The notes: generated from the sequence alone by a model not told the origin. DNA of 32,839 nt from Paranoxybacillus vitaminiphilus (GCF_003259935.1 NZ_QLMH01000025.1:1-32839); one strand, 5' to 3'. Positions 10,417 through 21,606 are shown, numbered from the stretch's first letter. Program-made: numbers and translations.

Positions 10417-10982
10417 AGCGGATCGCCATTTTCGCATCGGGAAGCGGAACGAATTTTCAAGCGATTGTTGATGCAGTCAAAAAAGGCGATTTGCAGGCAG
10501 AGGTCGCATTATTAGTTTGCGATCGCCCCGAAGCAAAAGTGGTCGAACGAGCTAAGAAAGAGCAAATTCCTTTGTTTGTTTTTCGCCCAAAAGATTATCC
10601 GTCAAAAGCCGATTTTGAGAAAGAAATTTTGCAACAATTAGAAGAAAAAGGGATTGAGTTCATTGTGTTGGCCGGTTATATGCGTCTAATTGGCCCAACG
10701 CTGCTTCGTGCGTACGAAGGGCGAATGGTGAATATTCATCCTTCACTGCTGCCTGCGTTTCCAGGAAAGGATGCGATCGGTCAAGCGTATCGCGCCGGAG
10801 TCAAGGTCACGGGGGTAACGATTCACTATGTTGATGAAGGGATGGACACAGGACCGATTATCGCACAGCGGGCCATAGAGATTCATGAAGGCGAAGCGCT
10901 TGAAAGCGTCGAAGCAAGAATTCATGCTATTGAACACGAGCTCTATCCGGAAGTATTAAAAAAATTGCTTGAGCATCTTTAG
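10413..10982 (+). CDS. purN: GAR transformylase PurN
   Basis: PurN transfers a formyl group from 10-formyl-THF to GAR. The 189-aa protein contains [12 protein letters not shown] near residue 7 (phosphate-binding loop), [14 protein letters not shown] near 105 with the catalytic Asn and His, and [13 protein letters not shown] near 137 with the catalytic Asp. The ATG overlaps the purM stop. Confidence 0.97.
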   Translation: MKRIAIFASGSGTNFQAIVDAVKKGDLQAEVALLVCDRPEAKVVERAKKEQIPLFVFRPKDYPSKADFEKEILQQLEEKGIEFIVLAGYMRLIGPTLLRAYEGRMVNIHPSLLPAFPGKDAIGQAYRAGVKVTGVTIHYVDEGMDTGPIIAQRAIEIHEGEALESVEARIHAIEHELYPEVLKKLLEHL

Positions 10983-10996
10983 AAAGGAGCAGGAAC

Positions 10997-12526
10997 ATGC
11001 GTGCTTTGCTTAGTGTTTCAAATAAAGAGGGAATCGTTTCTTTTGCCAAACAATTAGCGGAGTTAGGTGTTGAAATGATCTCGACAGGCGGCACAAAAAA
11101 AGTTTTAGAAGAACACGGGATACCAGTCATTAGCATTTCAGAGGTAACAGGGTTTCCGGAAATTTTAGATGGACGGGTGAAAACACTTCACCCGATGATT
11201 CATGGCGGTTTGCTGGCCATTCGCGAAGACGAAAACCACCGCAAGCAGCTGGAACAACATCAAATTACACCGATTGATTTAGTGGTTGTTAACTTATATC
11301 CGTTCCAACAAACGATTGCCAAAAGTGATGTGACATTTGCTGAGGCGATTGAAAACATTGATATTGGCGGTCCGACCATGCTCCGTGCGGCGGCAAAAAA
11401 TCATCAATATGTCACCGTTATTGTCGACCCGGCCGATTATGAACCGGTTTTACGTGAGCTAAAGGAAAACGGTGCCGTTTCCAAAGCAACCAACTTACGA
11501 TTAGCAGCAAAAGTCTTCCGCCATACGGCGGCTTACGATGCGATGATTGCTGAATATTTAACGAATATCGCAGGCGAACAATATCCAGAATCGTTGACGA
11601 TCACATTTGAGAAAAAACAAGATTTGCGCTACGGAGAAAATCCGCACCAGAGTGCAGCGTTTTATAAAAAACCGTTAGGCTCGTCTTTCTCTATCGCTGC
11701 TGCAACACAACTGCATGGAAAAGAATTATCTTATAACAATATCAATGACGCAAATGCAGCTTTGCAAATTGTCAAGGAGTTTACAGAACCGGCTGCTGTT
11801 GCAGTAAAACATATGAACCCGTGCGGCGTCGGAGTTGGCGGGAACATTTATGAAGCCTTTACAAGAGCTTACGAAGCGGATCCAACTTCCATTTTTGGCG
11901 GCATTGTTGCGCTCAATCGAGAAGTGGATCGCGATACAGCGTTAAAAATGCATGAAATCTTTTTGGAAATCGTCATTGCACCATCGTTTAGTGATGAAGC
12001 GCTTGAAATTTTAACGCAAAAGAAAAATATCCGCTTGTTAACCGTCGATTTTGCAGCAGAGAAAAAGAAAGAAACATTTATGGTTTCCGTCCAAGGCGGT
12101 TTATTAGTTCAAGACGAAGATATATATACATTAGATGACGCGAATATTACGATTCCGACAAAGCGTGAGCCGACAGAAAAAGAATGGGAAGATTTGAAAC
12201 TTGCTTGGAAAGTTGTGAAGCATGTGAAATCAAATGCGATTGTTCTCGCAAAAGACCATATGACGGTCGGTGTCGGTGCCGGACAAATGAACCGTGTCGG
12301 TGCCGCGAAAATCGCGATTGAACAGGCAGGTGAAAAAGCGAAAGGAGCTGCTTTGGCATCCGATGCGTTTTTCCCGATGGACGATACAGTAGAAGCAGCG
12401 GCAAAAGCAGGTGTAACAGCCATTATCCAGCCGGGCGGCTCGATTCGCGATGCCGATTCGATTAAAAAGGCAGATGAGTACGGAATTGCTATGGTCTTTA
12501 CAGGAGTGCGCCATTTTAAACATTAA
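10997..12526 (+). CDS. purH: Bifunctional AICAR transformylase/IMP cyclohydrolase PurH
   Basis: PurH performs the last two steps to IMP. The N-terminal methylglyoxal-synthase-like domain (about 1-190: [38 protein letters not shown]) is the cyclohydrolase. The C-terminal part (about 200-509: [26 protein letters not shown], a His-rich folate site) is the formyltransferase. At 509 aa it has the usual length. The ATG follows GAAAGGAGC by 7 nt, and the end lies 16 nt before the purD start. Confidence 0.97.
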   Translation: MRALLSVSNKEGIVSFAKQLAELGVEMISTGGTKKVLEEHGIPVISISEVTGFPEILDGRVKTLHPMIHGGLLAIREDENHRKQLEQHQITPIDLVVVNLYPFQQTIAKSDVTFAEAIENIDIGGPTMLRAAAKNHQYVTVIVDPADYEPVLRELKENGAVSKATNLRLAAKVFRHTAAYDAMIAEYLTNIAGEQYPESLTITFEKKQDLRYGENPHQSAAFYKKPLGSSFSIAAATQLHGKELSYNNINDANAALQIVKEFTEPAAVAVKHMNPCGVGVGGNIYEAFTRAYEADPTSIFGGIVALNREVDRDTALKMHEIFLEIVIAPSFSDEALEILTQKKNIRLLTVDFAAEKKKETFMVSVQGGLLVQDEDIYTLDDANITIPTKREPTEKEWEDLKLAWKVVKHVKSNAIVLAKDHMTVGVGAGQMNRVGAAKIAIEQAGEKAKGAALASDAFFPMDDTVEAAAKAGVTAIIQPGGSIRDADSIKKADEYGIAMVFTGVRHFKH

Positions 12527-12536
12527 AACGAGGTGA

Positions 12537-13893
<1,357 letters not shown>

Positions 13894-13916
13894 TTTTTCT
13901 TCTCTCCTTTATGAAG

Positions 13917-13947
13917 GGCTGACTCACGTACTTTTGTTGAGTCAGCC
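13917..13947 (+). terminator. 10-bp hairpin downstream of purD (possible terminator)
   Basis: GGCTGACTCA (13917-13926) and TGAGTCAGCC (13938-13947) form a perfect stem with an 11-nt loop. On the plus strand it is followed by TCATTTATTG, only weakly T-rich, 105 nt after the purD stop. On the minus strand it lies between the DUF2892 gene and the 34-aa gene, with the ribosome binding site of the latter close behind. It could end the pur operon or act between the two small genes. Confidence 0.5.
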
Positions 13948-13957
13948 TCATTTATTG

Positions 13958-14206
13958 TTACGTAGGATTGATGACGGTTGGTTCTACTTCTTTTTCTGCT
14001 GTCCGTTCTTGATATTGTTCCAATAAAGCAGTAAGAGGGCAAAAACGGGTGACTCCTTCCGCCACTTTCATTGCCCCCAACATAGCAAGGAAAATATAGG
14101 AGTCGCGCCAAGGATGTTTGACCATTTTGGCTGTTGTCCAAGCAAGAATGCTGAACCCAAAGGTGATTCGAATGAGGGCATTAATCATTCCAATATTGGG
14201 TTTCAT
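13958..14206 (-). CDS. DUF2892 (YgaP-like) membrane protein
   Basis: This 82-aa protein starts MKPNIGMINALIRITFGFSIL and has two hydrophobic stretches separated by a short basic segment. It carries the RFCPLTALLEQY motif (C-P-l-x-x-L) seen at the end of DUF2892 domains. These domains form a membrane pair in small proteins and at the C-terminus of YgaP rhodaneses. The function is unknown. The start is supported by AAGGAGAG 7 nt upstream. It is transcribed away from yerA and towards the 34-aa gene. Confidence 0.8.
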   Translation of the reverse strand: MKPNIGMINALIRITFGFSILAWTTAKMVKHPWRDSYIFLAMLGAMKVAEGVTRFCPLTALLEQYQERTAEKEVEPTVINPT

Positions 14207-14273
14207 TTACTTCTCTCCTTTTTATTATTTTATTATTCTTTTTATTTGTTAAAAAAACTTTAATGCGTTAAAA

Positions 14274-14282
14274 TGTTATTAT
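14274..14282 (+). promoter_or_regulatory. Possible extended -10 promoter for yerA
   Basis: TGTTATTAT reads as an extended -10 (TGn plus TATTAT) about 40 nt before the yerA ATG. No good -35 is seen at 16-18 nt, so this is a weak call based only on the -10 element and position. Confidence 0.35.
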
Positions 14283-14321
14283 ATGTCATGATTAGGAAAA
14301 AGAAGGAACGGGGGACCCCAT

Positions 14322-16064
14322 ATGTTAGAACAGCGTTATCGTTGGAAAACGAATCAACTGCGTGAGCATCTTTCGATTATCGATGGAAAAAAACCGCCGA
14401 CCAAGTTGTTAATCAACGCTACTTATTTAAATCCATATGTGCGTAAATGGATGAAGGCGAATATTTGGATATATGAAGATCGCATTATTTATGTTGGCGA
14501 GAAAATGCCTGATTTTATTGAAGGGTGTGAAATTGTTGACTGCAGCGGCTATTTTCTCGTGCCGGGATATATTGAACCGCATGTTCATCCGTTTCAGTTA
14601 TATAATCCCCATTCATTTGCTGAATATGCATCACAATCCGGCACAACAATACTCATTAACGATAATTTGTCGGTCGTTTTACAATTACCAAAAAAGAAAG
14701 CGTTTTCTTTTGTGCAGGCAATGAATGACATACCGGCAACGATGTTTTGGTGGTGCCGCTTTGATTCGCAAACAGAGTTGGAAAATGAAGAAGAAGTTTT
14801 TTCCAACGCGAATATTCAAGAGTGGCTCGAACAAGATGCAGTGCTGCAAGGCGGAGAATTGACGGGATGGCCGAAGCTGCTTGATGGTGATGATTTAATG
14901 CTTCATTGGATTCAAGAAGCGAAAAGGTTGAAAAAACAAATTGAAGGCCATTTTCCCGGTGCTTCAGAGAAAACGCTTGCAAAAATGAAGCTTTTAGGTG
15001 CTGACTGCGATCATGAAGCGATGACAGGAGAAGACGTATATAAGCGTCTTTTGCACGGCTATACCGTCTCTTTGCGTTATTCATCGATTCGTCCTGATTT
15101 GCCAAACTTGCTTGATGAGATGAAACAGTTGGGAATTGAGCGGTATGACCGTTGTATTTTTACAACAGATGGTTCAACGCCTGCCTTTTATGAAGCAGGG
15201 ATCATTGATGAAATGATTCGCATCGCGATTGAGAAGGATGTTCCTTTGATTGATGCATACAATATGGCGACCATCAATGTCGCATGTTATTATCGAATCG
15301 ACCATCTGCACGGGAGCATTGCAACCGGAAGAGTGGCAAACATTAACTTCTTAAAAGAAAAAGACAATCCGACACCGGTTTCCGTATTGGCCAAAGGACG
15401 ATGGATGAAGCGTGACGGTATTCCGACGGATGAATTCGGCTCATTTGATTGGGGGGCGTATGATTTTCGTCCGCTTGACTTATCTTGGGAATTGTCGATG
15501 GATGATTTGCAATTTTCCATGCCATTAGGAATGTATATGGAAAATGCTGTAATTATGAAACCTTATTCCATTACCATTGATACGTCGTGCGATGAGTTGT
15601 CTTTTGATAATGATGAAAGCTTTTTAATGTTAGTCGACCGGAACGGAAAATGGAGAGTGAATACGATATTAAAAGGTTTTGCAACGGGTGTGCATGGGTT
15701 GGTCAGCTCTTATTCGAATACAGGAGATATTATTTTAATCGGAAAACGGAAAGCAGATATGTATAAGGCGTTTCAGCGGATGAAACAAATCGGCGGCGGC
15801 ATTGTTCTTGTGGAAAATGGCGAAGTTATTCATGAAATTCCACTTTCATTGAACGGAATGATGTCAACAAAGAAAATGGAAGCTCTCATCGAGGAAGAAA
15901 AAAGATTAGCGGAACTTTTAAGAGAACGGGGCTATCGGTTTGTCGATCCGATTTATTCTTTATTGTTTCTATTATCGACCCATTTGCCATATATCCGCAT
16001 TACACCGCGGGGAATTTATGATGTCATGCACAAAATGATACTCTTTCCATCAATAATGCGTTAA
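14322..16064 (+). CDS. yerA: Adenine deaminase-like amidohydrolase YerA
   Basis: The 580-aa protein belongs to the adenine deaminase branch of the amidohydrolase superfamily. It has the metal-binding HVHP near residue 86 in GYIEPHVHPFQ, GHFPGASEKTL near 208 (third metal His), DCDHEAMTGED near 227 and a late FTTDGSTP with the metal Asp near 285. The C-terminal part resembles the adenine deaminase lid domain. B. subtilis YerA is a paralogue of AdeC with unproven activity, so deamination of adenine is an inference. The ATG has a purine-rich GGAACGGGGGA site upstream. Its position after the purine operon matches B. subtilis and fits a salvage role. Confidence 0.85.
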   Translation: MLEQRYRWKTNQLREHLSIIDGKKPPTKLLINATYLNPYVRKWMKANIWIYEDRIIYVGEKMPDFIEGCEIVDCSGYFLVPGYIEPHVHPFQLYNPHSFAEYASQSGTTILINDNLSVVLQLPKKKAFSFVQAMNDIPATMFWWCRFDSQTELENEEEVFSNANIQEWLEQDAVLQGGELTGWPKLLDGDDLMLHWIQEAKRLKKQIEGHFPGASEKTLAKMKLLGADCDHEAMTGEDVYKRLLHGYTVSLRYSSIRPDLPNLLDEMKQLGIERYDRCIFTTDGSTPAFYEAGIIDEMIRIAIEKDVPLIDAYNMATINVACYYRIDHLHGSIATGRVANINFLKEKDNPTPVSVLAKGRWMKRDGIPTDEFGSFDWGAYDFRPLDLSWELSMDDLQFSMPLGMYMENAVIMKPYSITIDTSCDELSFDNDESFLMLVDRNGKWRVNTILKGFATGVHGLVSSYSNTGDIILIGKRKADMYKAFQRMKQIGGGIVLVENGEVIHEIPLSLNGMMSTKKMEALIEEEKRLAELLRERGYRFVDPIYSLLFLLSTHLPYIRITPRGIYDVMHKMILFPSIMR

Positions 16065-16092
16065 AATATAAAAGTAAAAAGAGAAAAGGGTT

Positions 16093-17124
16093 GTGACAAT
16101 TTTGAAGAGATGGTTTATTGTTGTATGTAGCGCATTCCTGCTGAGCGGGAGTGGCTGCGCCAAAGCGGAAAAGGAACGGGCGGCGACAAATAAAGAGGCA
16201 ATCGGGAAGCAAACAAAGGTCGAACAAGAAGAAGCTCCTGCACATAAACAGTTCGTATTTCCGTTAACAGGAATCAAAACAGAGCAAAAACCAAATCATC
16301 GCGTTGTCGCTGTCATGATTAACAATCATCCAAAAGCGAGACCGCAATCCGGGCTGCATAAAGCAGACATTGTATACGAAGCTCTGGCTGAAGGGGATGT
16401 GACCCGCTTTTTAGCGTTGTATCAGAGCGAAAAACCGGAAAAGGTAGGACCTGTTCGCAGTGCACGTGATTATTACATCGAGCTGAGCAAAGGGTATGAT
16501 GCGTTATATATTTGTCATGGATGGAGTCCGGAAGCGAAAGAAATGCTTGAATCGGGCAAAGTGGATTATTTAAACGGGCTTTTTTACGATGGAACGCTGT
16601 TTCAACGCGTTTCCTTCCGCAAAGCGCCGCATAATTCCTATATTACATTTGAAAACATTGAAAAAGGTGCGGAAAAGCAAGGGTACACATTAAATGATGA
16701 AGTTGAGCCATTGCCATTTTTTTCAGAAGATGTTCAAGGTTTGGCGGCAAAGCGGGTAAAAATCGCCTATTCCAATCAATCTTATGCTCAAGTTGAGTAC
16801 CAATATGATGAAACGAAAGGAAAATATGTCCGCTTAAGTGCAGGGAAGCAAACAATTGATTACGATACGAAAGAACCAGTTCTCATTGACAATGTGTTTG
16901 TTGTTGAGATCGAGCATAAGGTGATTGATGAAGCCGGCCGTCGCGATATTGATTTAACGTCCGGCGGAAAAGGGTATTTATTTCAAAAAGGAGTCGTGCG
17001 GGAAGTCGAATGGAAAAATGTCGAGGGCAGAATTTTGCCTTATGAAAATGGAATACCAATTGGGTTTATATCTGGGAAAACATGGATCAACATCGTTCCG
17101 AAGCTGTCCATTGTCCATTATTAA
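16093..17124 (+). CDS. yerB: DUF3048 putative lipoprotein YerB
   Basis: This 343-aa protein starts with a lipoprotein-type signal: basic KR, a hydrophobic run WFIVVCSAFLL, then SGSGC. The lipobox is atypical, with Gly rather than Leu at -3. A charged linker precedes the DUF3048 domains, which show RPQSGLHKADIVYEALAEG and VGPVRSARDYYIELSKGYDA. The mature protein should sit outside the cell. The biochemical role is unknown. The start is uncertain: GTG at 16093 is only 2 nt after AAAGGG, whereas TTG at 16102 is 11 nt after it. The gene follows yerA by 28 nt with no terminator, so the two probably share a transcript. Confidence 0.85.
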   Translation: MTILKRWFIVVCSAFLLSGSGCAKAEKERAATNKEAIGKQTKVEQEEAPAHKQFVFPLTGIKTEQKPNHRVVAVMINNHPKARPQSGLHKADIVYEALAEGDVTRFLALYQSEKPEKVGPVRSARDYYIELSKGYDALYICHGWSPEAKEMLESGKVDYLNGLFYDGTLFQRVSFRKAPHNSYITFENIEKGAEKQGYTLNDEVEPLPFFSEDVQGLAAKRVKIAYSNQSYAQVEYQYDETKGKYVRLSAGKQTIDYDTKEPVLIDNVFVVEIEHKVIDEAGRRDIDLTSGGKGYLFQKGVVREVEWKNVEGRILPYENGIPIGFISGKTWINIVPKLSIVHY

Positions 17125-17154
17125 TAATTTTTAAAAGTAAAGGGTGAGAAGAGG

Positions 17155-17469
17155 ATGCAAATCGAAAAGTTACGCGGCAGAGCATTAGATCAGCTTTTTA
17201 AAGCAATCCTTTCTCTTCGCGATTTAGAAGAGTGCTATCGCTTTTTTGATGATTTATGCACAGTCAATGAAATTCAATCGCTTGCCCAACGCTTAGAAGT
17301 AGCAAGAATGCTGCGCGAAGGCTACACCTATCATAAAATTGAAACAGAAACGGGTGCAAGCACAGCGACGATTTCTCGGGTGAAGCGTTGTTTAAATTAT
17401 GGAAACGATGCTTATGCGATGGCACTTGATCGCATTAAGGAAAAAGAGGAAAAGCAGACGAAAGAATAA
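17155..17469 (+). CDS. yerC: TrpR/YerC family DNA-binding protein
   Basis: The 104-aa protein is of the YerC/YecD group of the Trp repressor superfamily. It is all helical, with a helix-turn-helix at about residues 40-80: LAQRLEVARMLREGYTYHKIETETGASTATISRVKRCL. It probably binds DNA as a dimer, but target and ligand are not known to me. The ATG has GAAGAGG just upstream. It lies 30 nt after yerB, and a strong terminator follows it, closing the yerA-yerB-yerC unit. Confidence 0.9.
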   Translation: MQIEKLRGRALDQLFKAILSLRDLEECYRFFDDLCTVNEIQSLAQRLEVARMLREGYTYHKIETETGASTATISRVKRCLNYGNDAYAMALDRIKEKEEKQTKE

Positions 17470-17476
17470 CAAGAGC

Positions 17477-17520
17477 AAAGGAGTTCTATCTCTCAGCAGA
17501 GATAGCTCCTTTTCTTTTTT
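17477..17520 (+). terminator. Terminator after yerC
   Basis: AAAGGAG (17477-17483) pairs with CTCCTTT (17506-17512) and CTATCTCT (17486-17493) with AGAGATAG (17498-17505). Together they make a 15-bp stem with a 2-nt bulge and a 4-nt loop, followed by TCTTTTTT. Confidence 0.92.
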
Positions 17521-17540
17521 AGCGGAAGTGAAAGAGGATT

Positions 17541-17549
17541 TGTTATAAT
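17541..17549 (+). promoter_or_regulatory. Extended -10 promoter for pcrB
   Basis: TGTTATAAT combines the TGn extension with a perfect TATAAT, 35 nt before the pcrB ATG and just after the yerC terminator. The -35 position is poor, as is usual for extended -10 promoters. Confidence 0.65.
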
Positions 17550-17583
17550 GAAAAAATGGATAATAGAATGGAGGTTTATTTGG

Positions 17584-18270
17584 ATGTATGACATTCGTGA
17601 ATGGCGCCATGTGTTCAAATTAGATCCCAATAAAGAAATGACAGATGGGCAGCTAGAACTTGTATGCGAGTCAGGAACAGATGCGGTAATCGTTGGAGGA
17701 ACGGATGGCGTTACATTAGAGAACGTTCTTGATTTAATGGCGAGAATTCGCCGTTTCTCCGTTCCGTGTGTGTTAGAAGTATCAAATATGGAGTCAGTGA
17801 CACCGGGATTTGATTTTTACTTTATTCCGACGGTATTAAACAGCCGCAACACAAAATGGATGATCGATTTGCATCATAAAGCGGTGAAAGAGTTTGGCGA
17901 ATTAATGAATTGGAACGAGATATTTATGGAAGGCTACTGCATTTTAAATAAGGACTGCAAAGCGGCGAAGTTGACAGAGGCCAATACGGACCTTGATGAC
18001 AAAGATGTTGTTGCTTATGCGCGAATGGCAGAGCATATGTACCGCCTGCCGATTTTTTACCTTGAATACAGCGGTCAATACGGCAATCCGCAGCTCGTGC
18101 AAAAAGTAAAGTCCGTATTAAATGAGACGAGATTATTTTATGGCGGCGGCATTGAAAATGAACATCAAGCAAAGGAAATGGCACAGTTTGCTGATACCGT
18201 CGTTGTTGGAAACTTAGTTTACACGGATTTGCAAGCGGCGCTAAAAACGGTAGCGGCGGTAAAAGGATAA
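17584..18270 (+). CDS. pcrB: Heptaprenylglyceryl phosphate synthase PcrB
   Basis: PcrB is the bacterial member of the archaeal GGGP synthase family. In Bacillus it couples heptaprenyl diphosphate to glycerol-1-phosphate, giving an ether lipid precursor. The 228-aa TIM barrel shows [12 protein letters not shown] near residue 32, [28 protein letters not shown] near 58-85, EGYCILN near 119, [10 protein letters not shown] near 159 and the phosphate-binding LFYGGGI and VVVGNLVY near 187 and 209. The ATG at 17584 ([15 protein letters not shown]) matches B. subtilis and has GGAGG 9 nt upstream. Readings extended upstream lack support. It precedes pcrA as in B. subtilis. Confidence 0.95.
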   Translation: MYDIREWRHVFKLDPNKEMTDGQLELVCESGTDAVIVGGTDGVTLENVLDLMARIRRFSVPCVLEVSNMESVTPGFDFYFIPTVLNSRNTKWMIDLHHKAVKEFGELMNWNEIFMEGYCILNKDCKAAKLTEANTDLDDKDVVAYARMAEHMYRLPIFYLEYSGQYGNPQLVQKVKSVLNETRLFYGGGIENEHQAKEMAQFADTVVVGNLVYTDLQAALKTVAAVKG

Positions 18271-18271
18271 G

Positions 18272-18300
18272 TTGTTTAGTTGGGAAAAGTACGATAAAAT
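18272..18300 (+). promoter_or_regulatory. Sigma-A promoter of pcrA
   Basis: TTGTTT (18272-18277) and TAAAAT (18295-18300) are separated by exactly 17 nt, 33 nt before the pcrA ATG. The element begins directly after the pcrB stop, so pcrA-ligA can be transcribed independently of pcrB. Confidence 0.6.
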
Positions 18301-18332
18301 AGAACATATGTTTGTTTTGGTGGTGATTTTTT

Positions 18333-19014
18333 ATGAACTTTTTAGCGGAAAAATTGTTAGCCGGCCTCAACCCGCAGCAGCAGGCAGCGGTAAAAGCAAC
18401 AGAAGGACCGCTGCTGATTATAGCAGGGGCGGGAAGCGGCAAAACGCGAGTGTTAACACACCGCATTGCTTATTTAATGGCAGAAAAGCATGTCGCTCCT
18501 TGGAATATTCTTGCGATTACGTTCACAAACAAGGCGGCTCGTGAAATGAAAGAGCGCATCCAAAATCTTCTCGGCGGAGCGGCGGAAGAGATTTGGATTT
18601 CGACGTTCCACTCGATGTGTGTGCGCATTTTACGCCGCGATATTGATCGAATTGGCATTAACCGCAACTTTTCGATTTTAGATACGACCGACCAGCTTTC
18701 TGTATTAAAAACGATTTTAAAAGAAAAAAATATTGACCCGAAAAAATTTGACCCACGCACGATTCTCGGAACCATCAGCAGCGCGAAAAACGAGCTCTTG
18801 TCTCCAGAGGAATATGCAAAACAGGCAGGCAGCTATTATGAAAAAATCGTCAGTGAAGTGTATGAGGAATACCAAAAACGTTTGCTTAGAAACCATTCGC
18901 TTGATTTTGACGACTTGATTATGACAACGATCCAGTTGTTTAAACGTGTTCCCGAAGTGCTTGAATATTACCAATACAAATTCCAATATATTCATGTCGA
19001 TGAGTACCAAGATA
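18333..19014 (+). CDS. pcrA: ATP-dependent DNA helicase PcrA, exon 1
   Basis: Exon 1 encodes residues 1-227 and the first base of codon 228 of PcrA, the UvrD-type 3'-5' helicase that is essential in B. subtilis (repair, rolling-circle replication, removal of RecA and stalled polymerase). It contains the Q motif (LNPQQQAAV), Walker A AGAGSGKT near 31-38, motif Ia [11 protein letters not shown] near 62, ISTFHSM near 90, and Walker B/motif II DEYQD at 223-227. Reading on into the intron adds only SATRS and a stop at 19031. The exon ends ...CAAGATA, the IBS1 of the intron. Joined to exon 2 it gives a complete 733-aa frame. Confidence 0.95.
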
Positions 19015-19381
19015 GTGCGACACGTTCCTAACTGAAAAGGTTAGGCACTAGCTTTGAAGCTAGGAGAACTGATGGTTCGAAGAGTCGAATGAGAGGGTAA
19101 CGCCTCGAAAGGCTCTCCCTAATACTCCGAATAGCGACAAGATGGGTAAGCATCTTGTGGTTATAAGCTCGGTGAAGTCGGCTGAACGCTGCCGTAACAA
19201 GTAAGGTTGACGAAAGCTCTCCAGAGGTGGAGGGTGCAGCGGATAGGCCGGGGGTCTATAAAGCACTCATGGTGAGAATGTTGGTGCACAAAAACCAACT
19301 GACGAAAATCCGAATGTACGGCTCTAGAGGTATAGGTACCAGAAATGGTATCGCCACGGTTCGTGGTGCTGGTGAGGTGGA

Positions 19382-19410
19382 GTAAGAATTGTCTTTATGA
19401 AACACCTTAC
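19382..19410 (+). other. Candidate EBS1 hairpin of the intron
   Basis: GTAAG (19382-19386) and CTTAC (19406-19410) close a hairpin whose loop carries TGTCTT (19390-19395). This pairs over 6 bp, with one G-U, to AAGATA, the last six bases of pcrA exon 1 (IBS1). Position in domain I and presentation in a loop fit an EBS1 element. EBS2 was not assigned. Confidence 0.6.
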
Positions 19411-19703
19411 AGCGTTACAGGCGCTGTCCAGCCAGCAGGGCCAGAGGATTCACCTAAAAGTGCATATGTACAGATAGAACCATCGGAACGTGGAAAGCTG
19501 GCAACGTGGAGGTCTTACCCACCAATGAAACGGTGATGAGGAAAGGCGGAAAGCTATAACTCATCTTTATGCCAGTGAGAGCGGTGGCACAGTACCGAAG
19601 AAGTGATGGAAACATCATGGAGGGATAGCCACTAGTCAATCGGTTGCCATAGCTACATTCATCGTCTTATCAGGTTCGAGTATGACTAAGAGAAACGAAA
19701 ACC

Positions 19704-19727
19704 TACCATTTTATCATGAATGGTGGT
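19704..19727 (+). promoter_or_regulatory. Hairpin over the start of the intron protein gene
   Basis: ACCATT and AATGGT, between about 19705 and 19724, form a stem with the first ATG (19716) in or next to the loop, while GGTGGTG, the only good ribosome binding site, overlaps the 3' arm. In the lactococcal LtrB intron a comparable stem-loop in domain IVa is the maturase binding site and masks the ribosome binding site. Autoregulation here is inferred by analogy. Confidence 0.5.
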
Positions 19728-21587
19728 GATTCGTTGACTGATAACAACCAACGTAGGAAGAAGAAACAGAAACTAAGGAACAATGAATATTATGACTTTC
19801 AAGAAGTATTAGATACTTTGTATGCCCGAAGTAAAAGCGGTTATCGATTTCACCGTTTATACGAACTCATCATCGACGAAAGGAACATAAAGTTAGCTTA
19901 TCGAAATATCAAGAAAAACTATGGAAGTAAAACGAGTGGAACAAATGGAAATACCATTCTTGATATGGCAGAAAGGAATCCACAACATCTTATTAACTAC
20001 GTAAGATATAGGCTAGCTAACTTTCAACCATATTCCATTCGTCGTGTGGAAATTCCAAAGCAAGATGGTTCGATGAGACCTCTAGGAATACCAACCATCG
20101 AAGACCGAATCATACAACAATGCATAAAGCAAATTTTAGAGCCAATTTGCGAAGCAAAGTTTCATAAACATAGTTACGGTTTTCGTCCTAACAGAAGTGC
20201 AAGTCACGCATTATCAAGAGCCGTTAGCCTAGTGAATAAAAACAAACTACATTACGTTGTTGATATTGATATTAAAGGCTTCTTTGACAATGTGAATCAT
20301 GGTAAACTGATCAAGCAGATGTGGACACTAGGTATACGGGATAAGAGAGTATTAAGTATCATATCAAAAATGCTTAAAGCAGAAATTAAGAGTGTTGGTA
20401 TTCCACAAAAAGGAACTCCACAAGGCGGAATTATCTCGCCATTGTTATCTAATATCGTTCTAAACGAGTTGGATTGGTGGATTAGTAGTCAATGGGAGAC
20501 TTTCAAGACAAAAAAGAACTATAGCCGTGAGAGGCTCATTGGTGGAAGGTTAGTCTACGACCAAAGTGCAAAATACAGAGCACTCAAACAGACAAAACTA
20601 AAAGAAATGTTTATTGTAAGATATGCCGATGACTTTAAAATCTTCTGCCGAAATCATAAGGACGCCTTTTTGATATTCGAAGCCGTTAAGAAATGGTTAA
20701 AAGAACGACTAGGTCTTGAAATTAACCATGAAAAATCAAAAGTAATCAACTTACGAAAAAGACACTCAGAATTTCTCGGTTTTAAAATAAAAGCAATAGC
20801 CAAGAAGAAAAAATTTGTCGCCAAAACCAACATAAGCGACAAAGCGAAAAAGAAAGCCGTTCAAAAACTGCGGGAACAAATCAAGAAATTAGAACATGGG
20901 CAAAACGAAGTATCTAAACTCAATGCCATGATTGTCGGTATTCAAAATTACTACCAATACGCAACGCATGTTCAGCTAGATTTTAGACAAATCGGTTTCT
21001 CGGTCAGAAGAACCTTATATAACCGAACAAAAACCATCCTGAGCTATAAAGGTACAAAATCAACCACTTTTAAAAGATTATATCCTAAATACACAGGAAA
21101 AGTGGTTTTTATACATGGAATTAATGTATTTCCTATTGACCATATAAGAACAAAGCCACCGTCGAATTTTAGTCAAAATATTTGTCCTTATACGTCAGAA
21201 GGAAGAAAGCAAGTTCATGATGCATTAAAAGGATATAATCAAACCGTTATGTACCATCTCATACGCAACCCTGTACCTAATCAAAGTATGGAATACAACG
21301 ACAATCGAATTTCGTTGTATGTGGGGCAGTATGGGCGATGTGGAGTAACAAATGTACCATTAGAAATTGGAGATATGGAGGTTCACCATAAAATCCCGAA
21401 AAAACTAGGCGGGAGCGATGAATACAACAATCTAATCTTTGTGAGGAAAGATGTTCACAAGTTGATTCACGCAGTAGAAGAACAAACCATTCAGACATAT
21501 CTCCAAAAATTGCATTTAGATAAGGATGGTTTAGATAAAATCAACAAACTTCGCAAGTTGGTTGGAAACGATGAAATAGTAGCTTAG
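19716..21587 (+). CDS. ltrA: Group II intron reverse transcriptase/maturase with HNH endonuclease
   Basis: The 623-aa intron-encoded protein helps the intron splice and inserts it by target-primed reverse transcription. In order: an RT-0 region near 40-80 ([11 protein letters not shown]), RT core with [23 protein letters not shown] near 110, [13 protein letters not shown] near 151, [13 protein letters not shown] near 182, [15 protein letters not shown] near 232 and the catalytic YADD near 301. A maturase X domain follows (about 360-450), then an HNH domain near 535-592 ([31 protein letters not shown]). All catalytic residues are present. The start may be ATG 19716 or TTG 19734, which is better placed after GGTGGTG. 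Codon use is AT-richer than in pcrA. Confidence 0.93.
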   Translation: MNGGDSLTDNNQRRKKKQKLRNNEYYDFQEVLDTLYARSKSGYRFHRLYELIIDERNIKLAYRNIKKNYGSKTSGTNGNTILDMAERNPQHLINYVRYRLANFQPYSIRRVEIPKQDGSMRPLGIPTIEDRIIQQCIKQILEPICEAKFHKHSYGFRPNRSASHALSRAVSLVNKNKLHYVVDIDIKGFFDNVNHGKLIKQMWTLGIRDKRVLSIISKMLKAEIKSVGIPQKGTPQGGIISPLLSNIVLNELDWWISSQWETFKTKKNYSRERLIGGRLVYDQSAKYRALKQTKLKEMFIVRYADDFKIFCRNHKDAFLIFEAVKKWLKERLGLEINHEKSKVINLRKRHSEFLGFKIKAIAKKKKFVAKTNISDKAKKKAVQKLREQIKKLEHGQNEVSKLNAMIVGIQNYYQYATHVQLDFRQIGFSVRRTLYNRTKTILSYKGTKSTTFKRLYPKYTGKVVFIHGINVFPIDHIRTKPPSNFSQNICPYTSEGRKQVHDALKGYNQTVMYHLIRNPVPNQSMEYNDNRISLYVGQYGRCGVTNVPLEIGDMEVHHKIPKKLGGSDEYNNLIFVRKDVHKLIHAVEEQTIQTYLQKLHLDKDGLDKINKLRKLVGNDEIVA

Positions 21588-21606
21588 ATGACAACCGATT
21601 GATGGA

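Noticed and set aside
13917-13947. Relation of the purD-downstream hairpin to the MITE-like ends at 31777-31870
   Set aside because: Both begin GGCTGA, but the match stops after a few bases and such GGCTGACTC stems are common hairpins in these genomes.
19151-19160. CATCTTG in the intron as EBS1 for CAAGAT of exon 1
   Set aside because: It already pairs with the nearby ACAAGATG in a local domain I hairpin, so the looped TGTCTT at 19390-19395 is a better candidate.
19015-19715. Several short frames in the 5' part of the intron
   Set aside because: This stretch is structured intron RNA (domains I-III and the base of IV); none of the frames has a start site or recognisable product.
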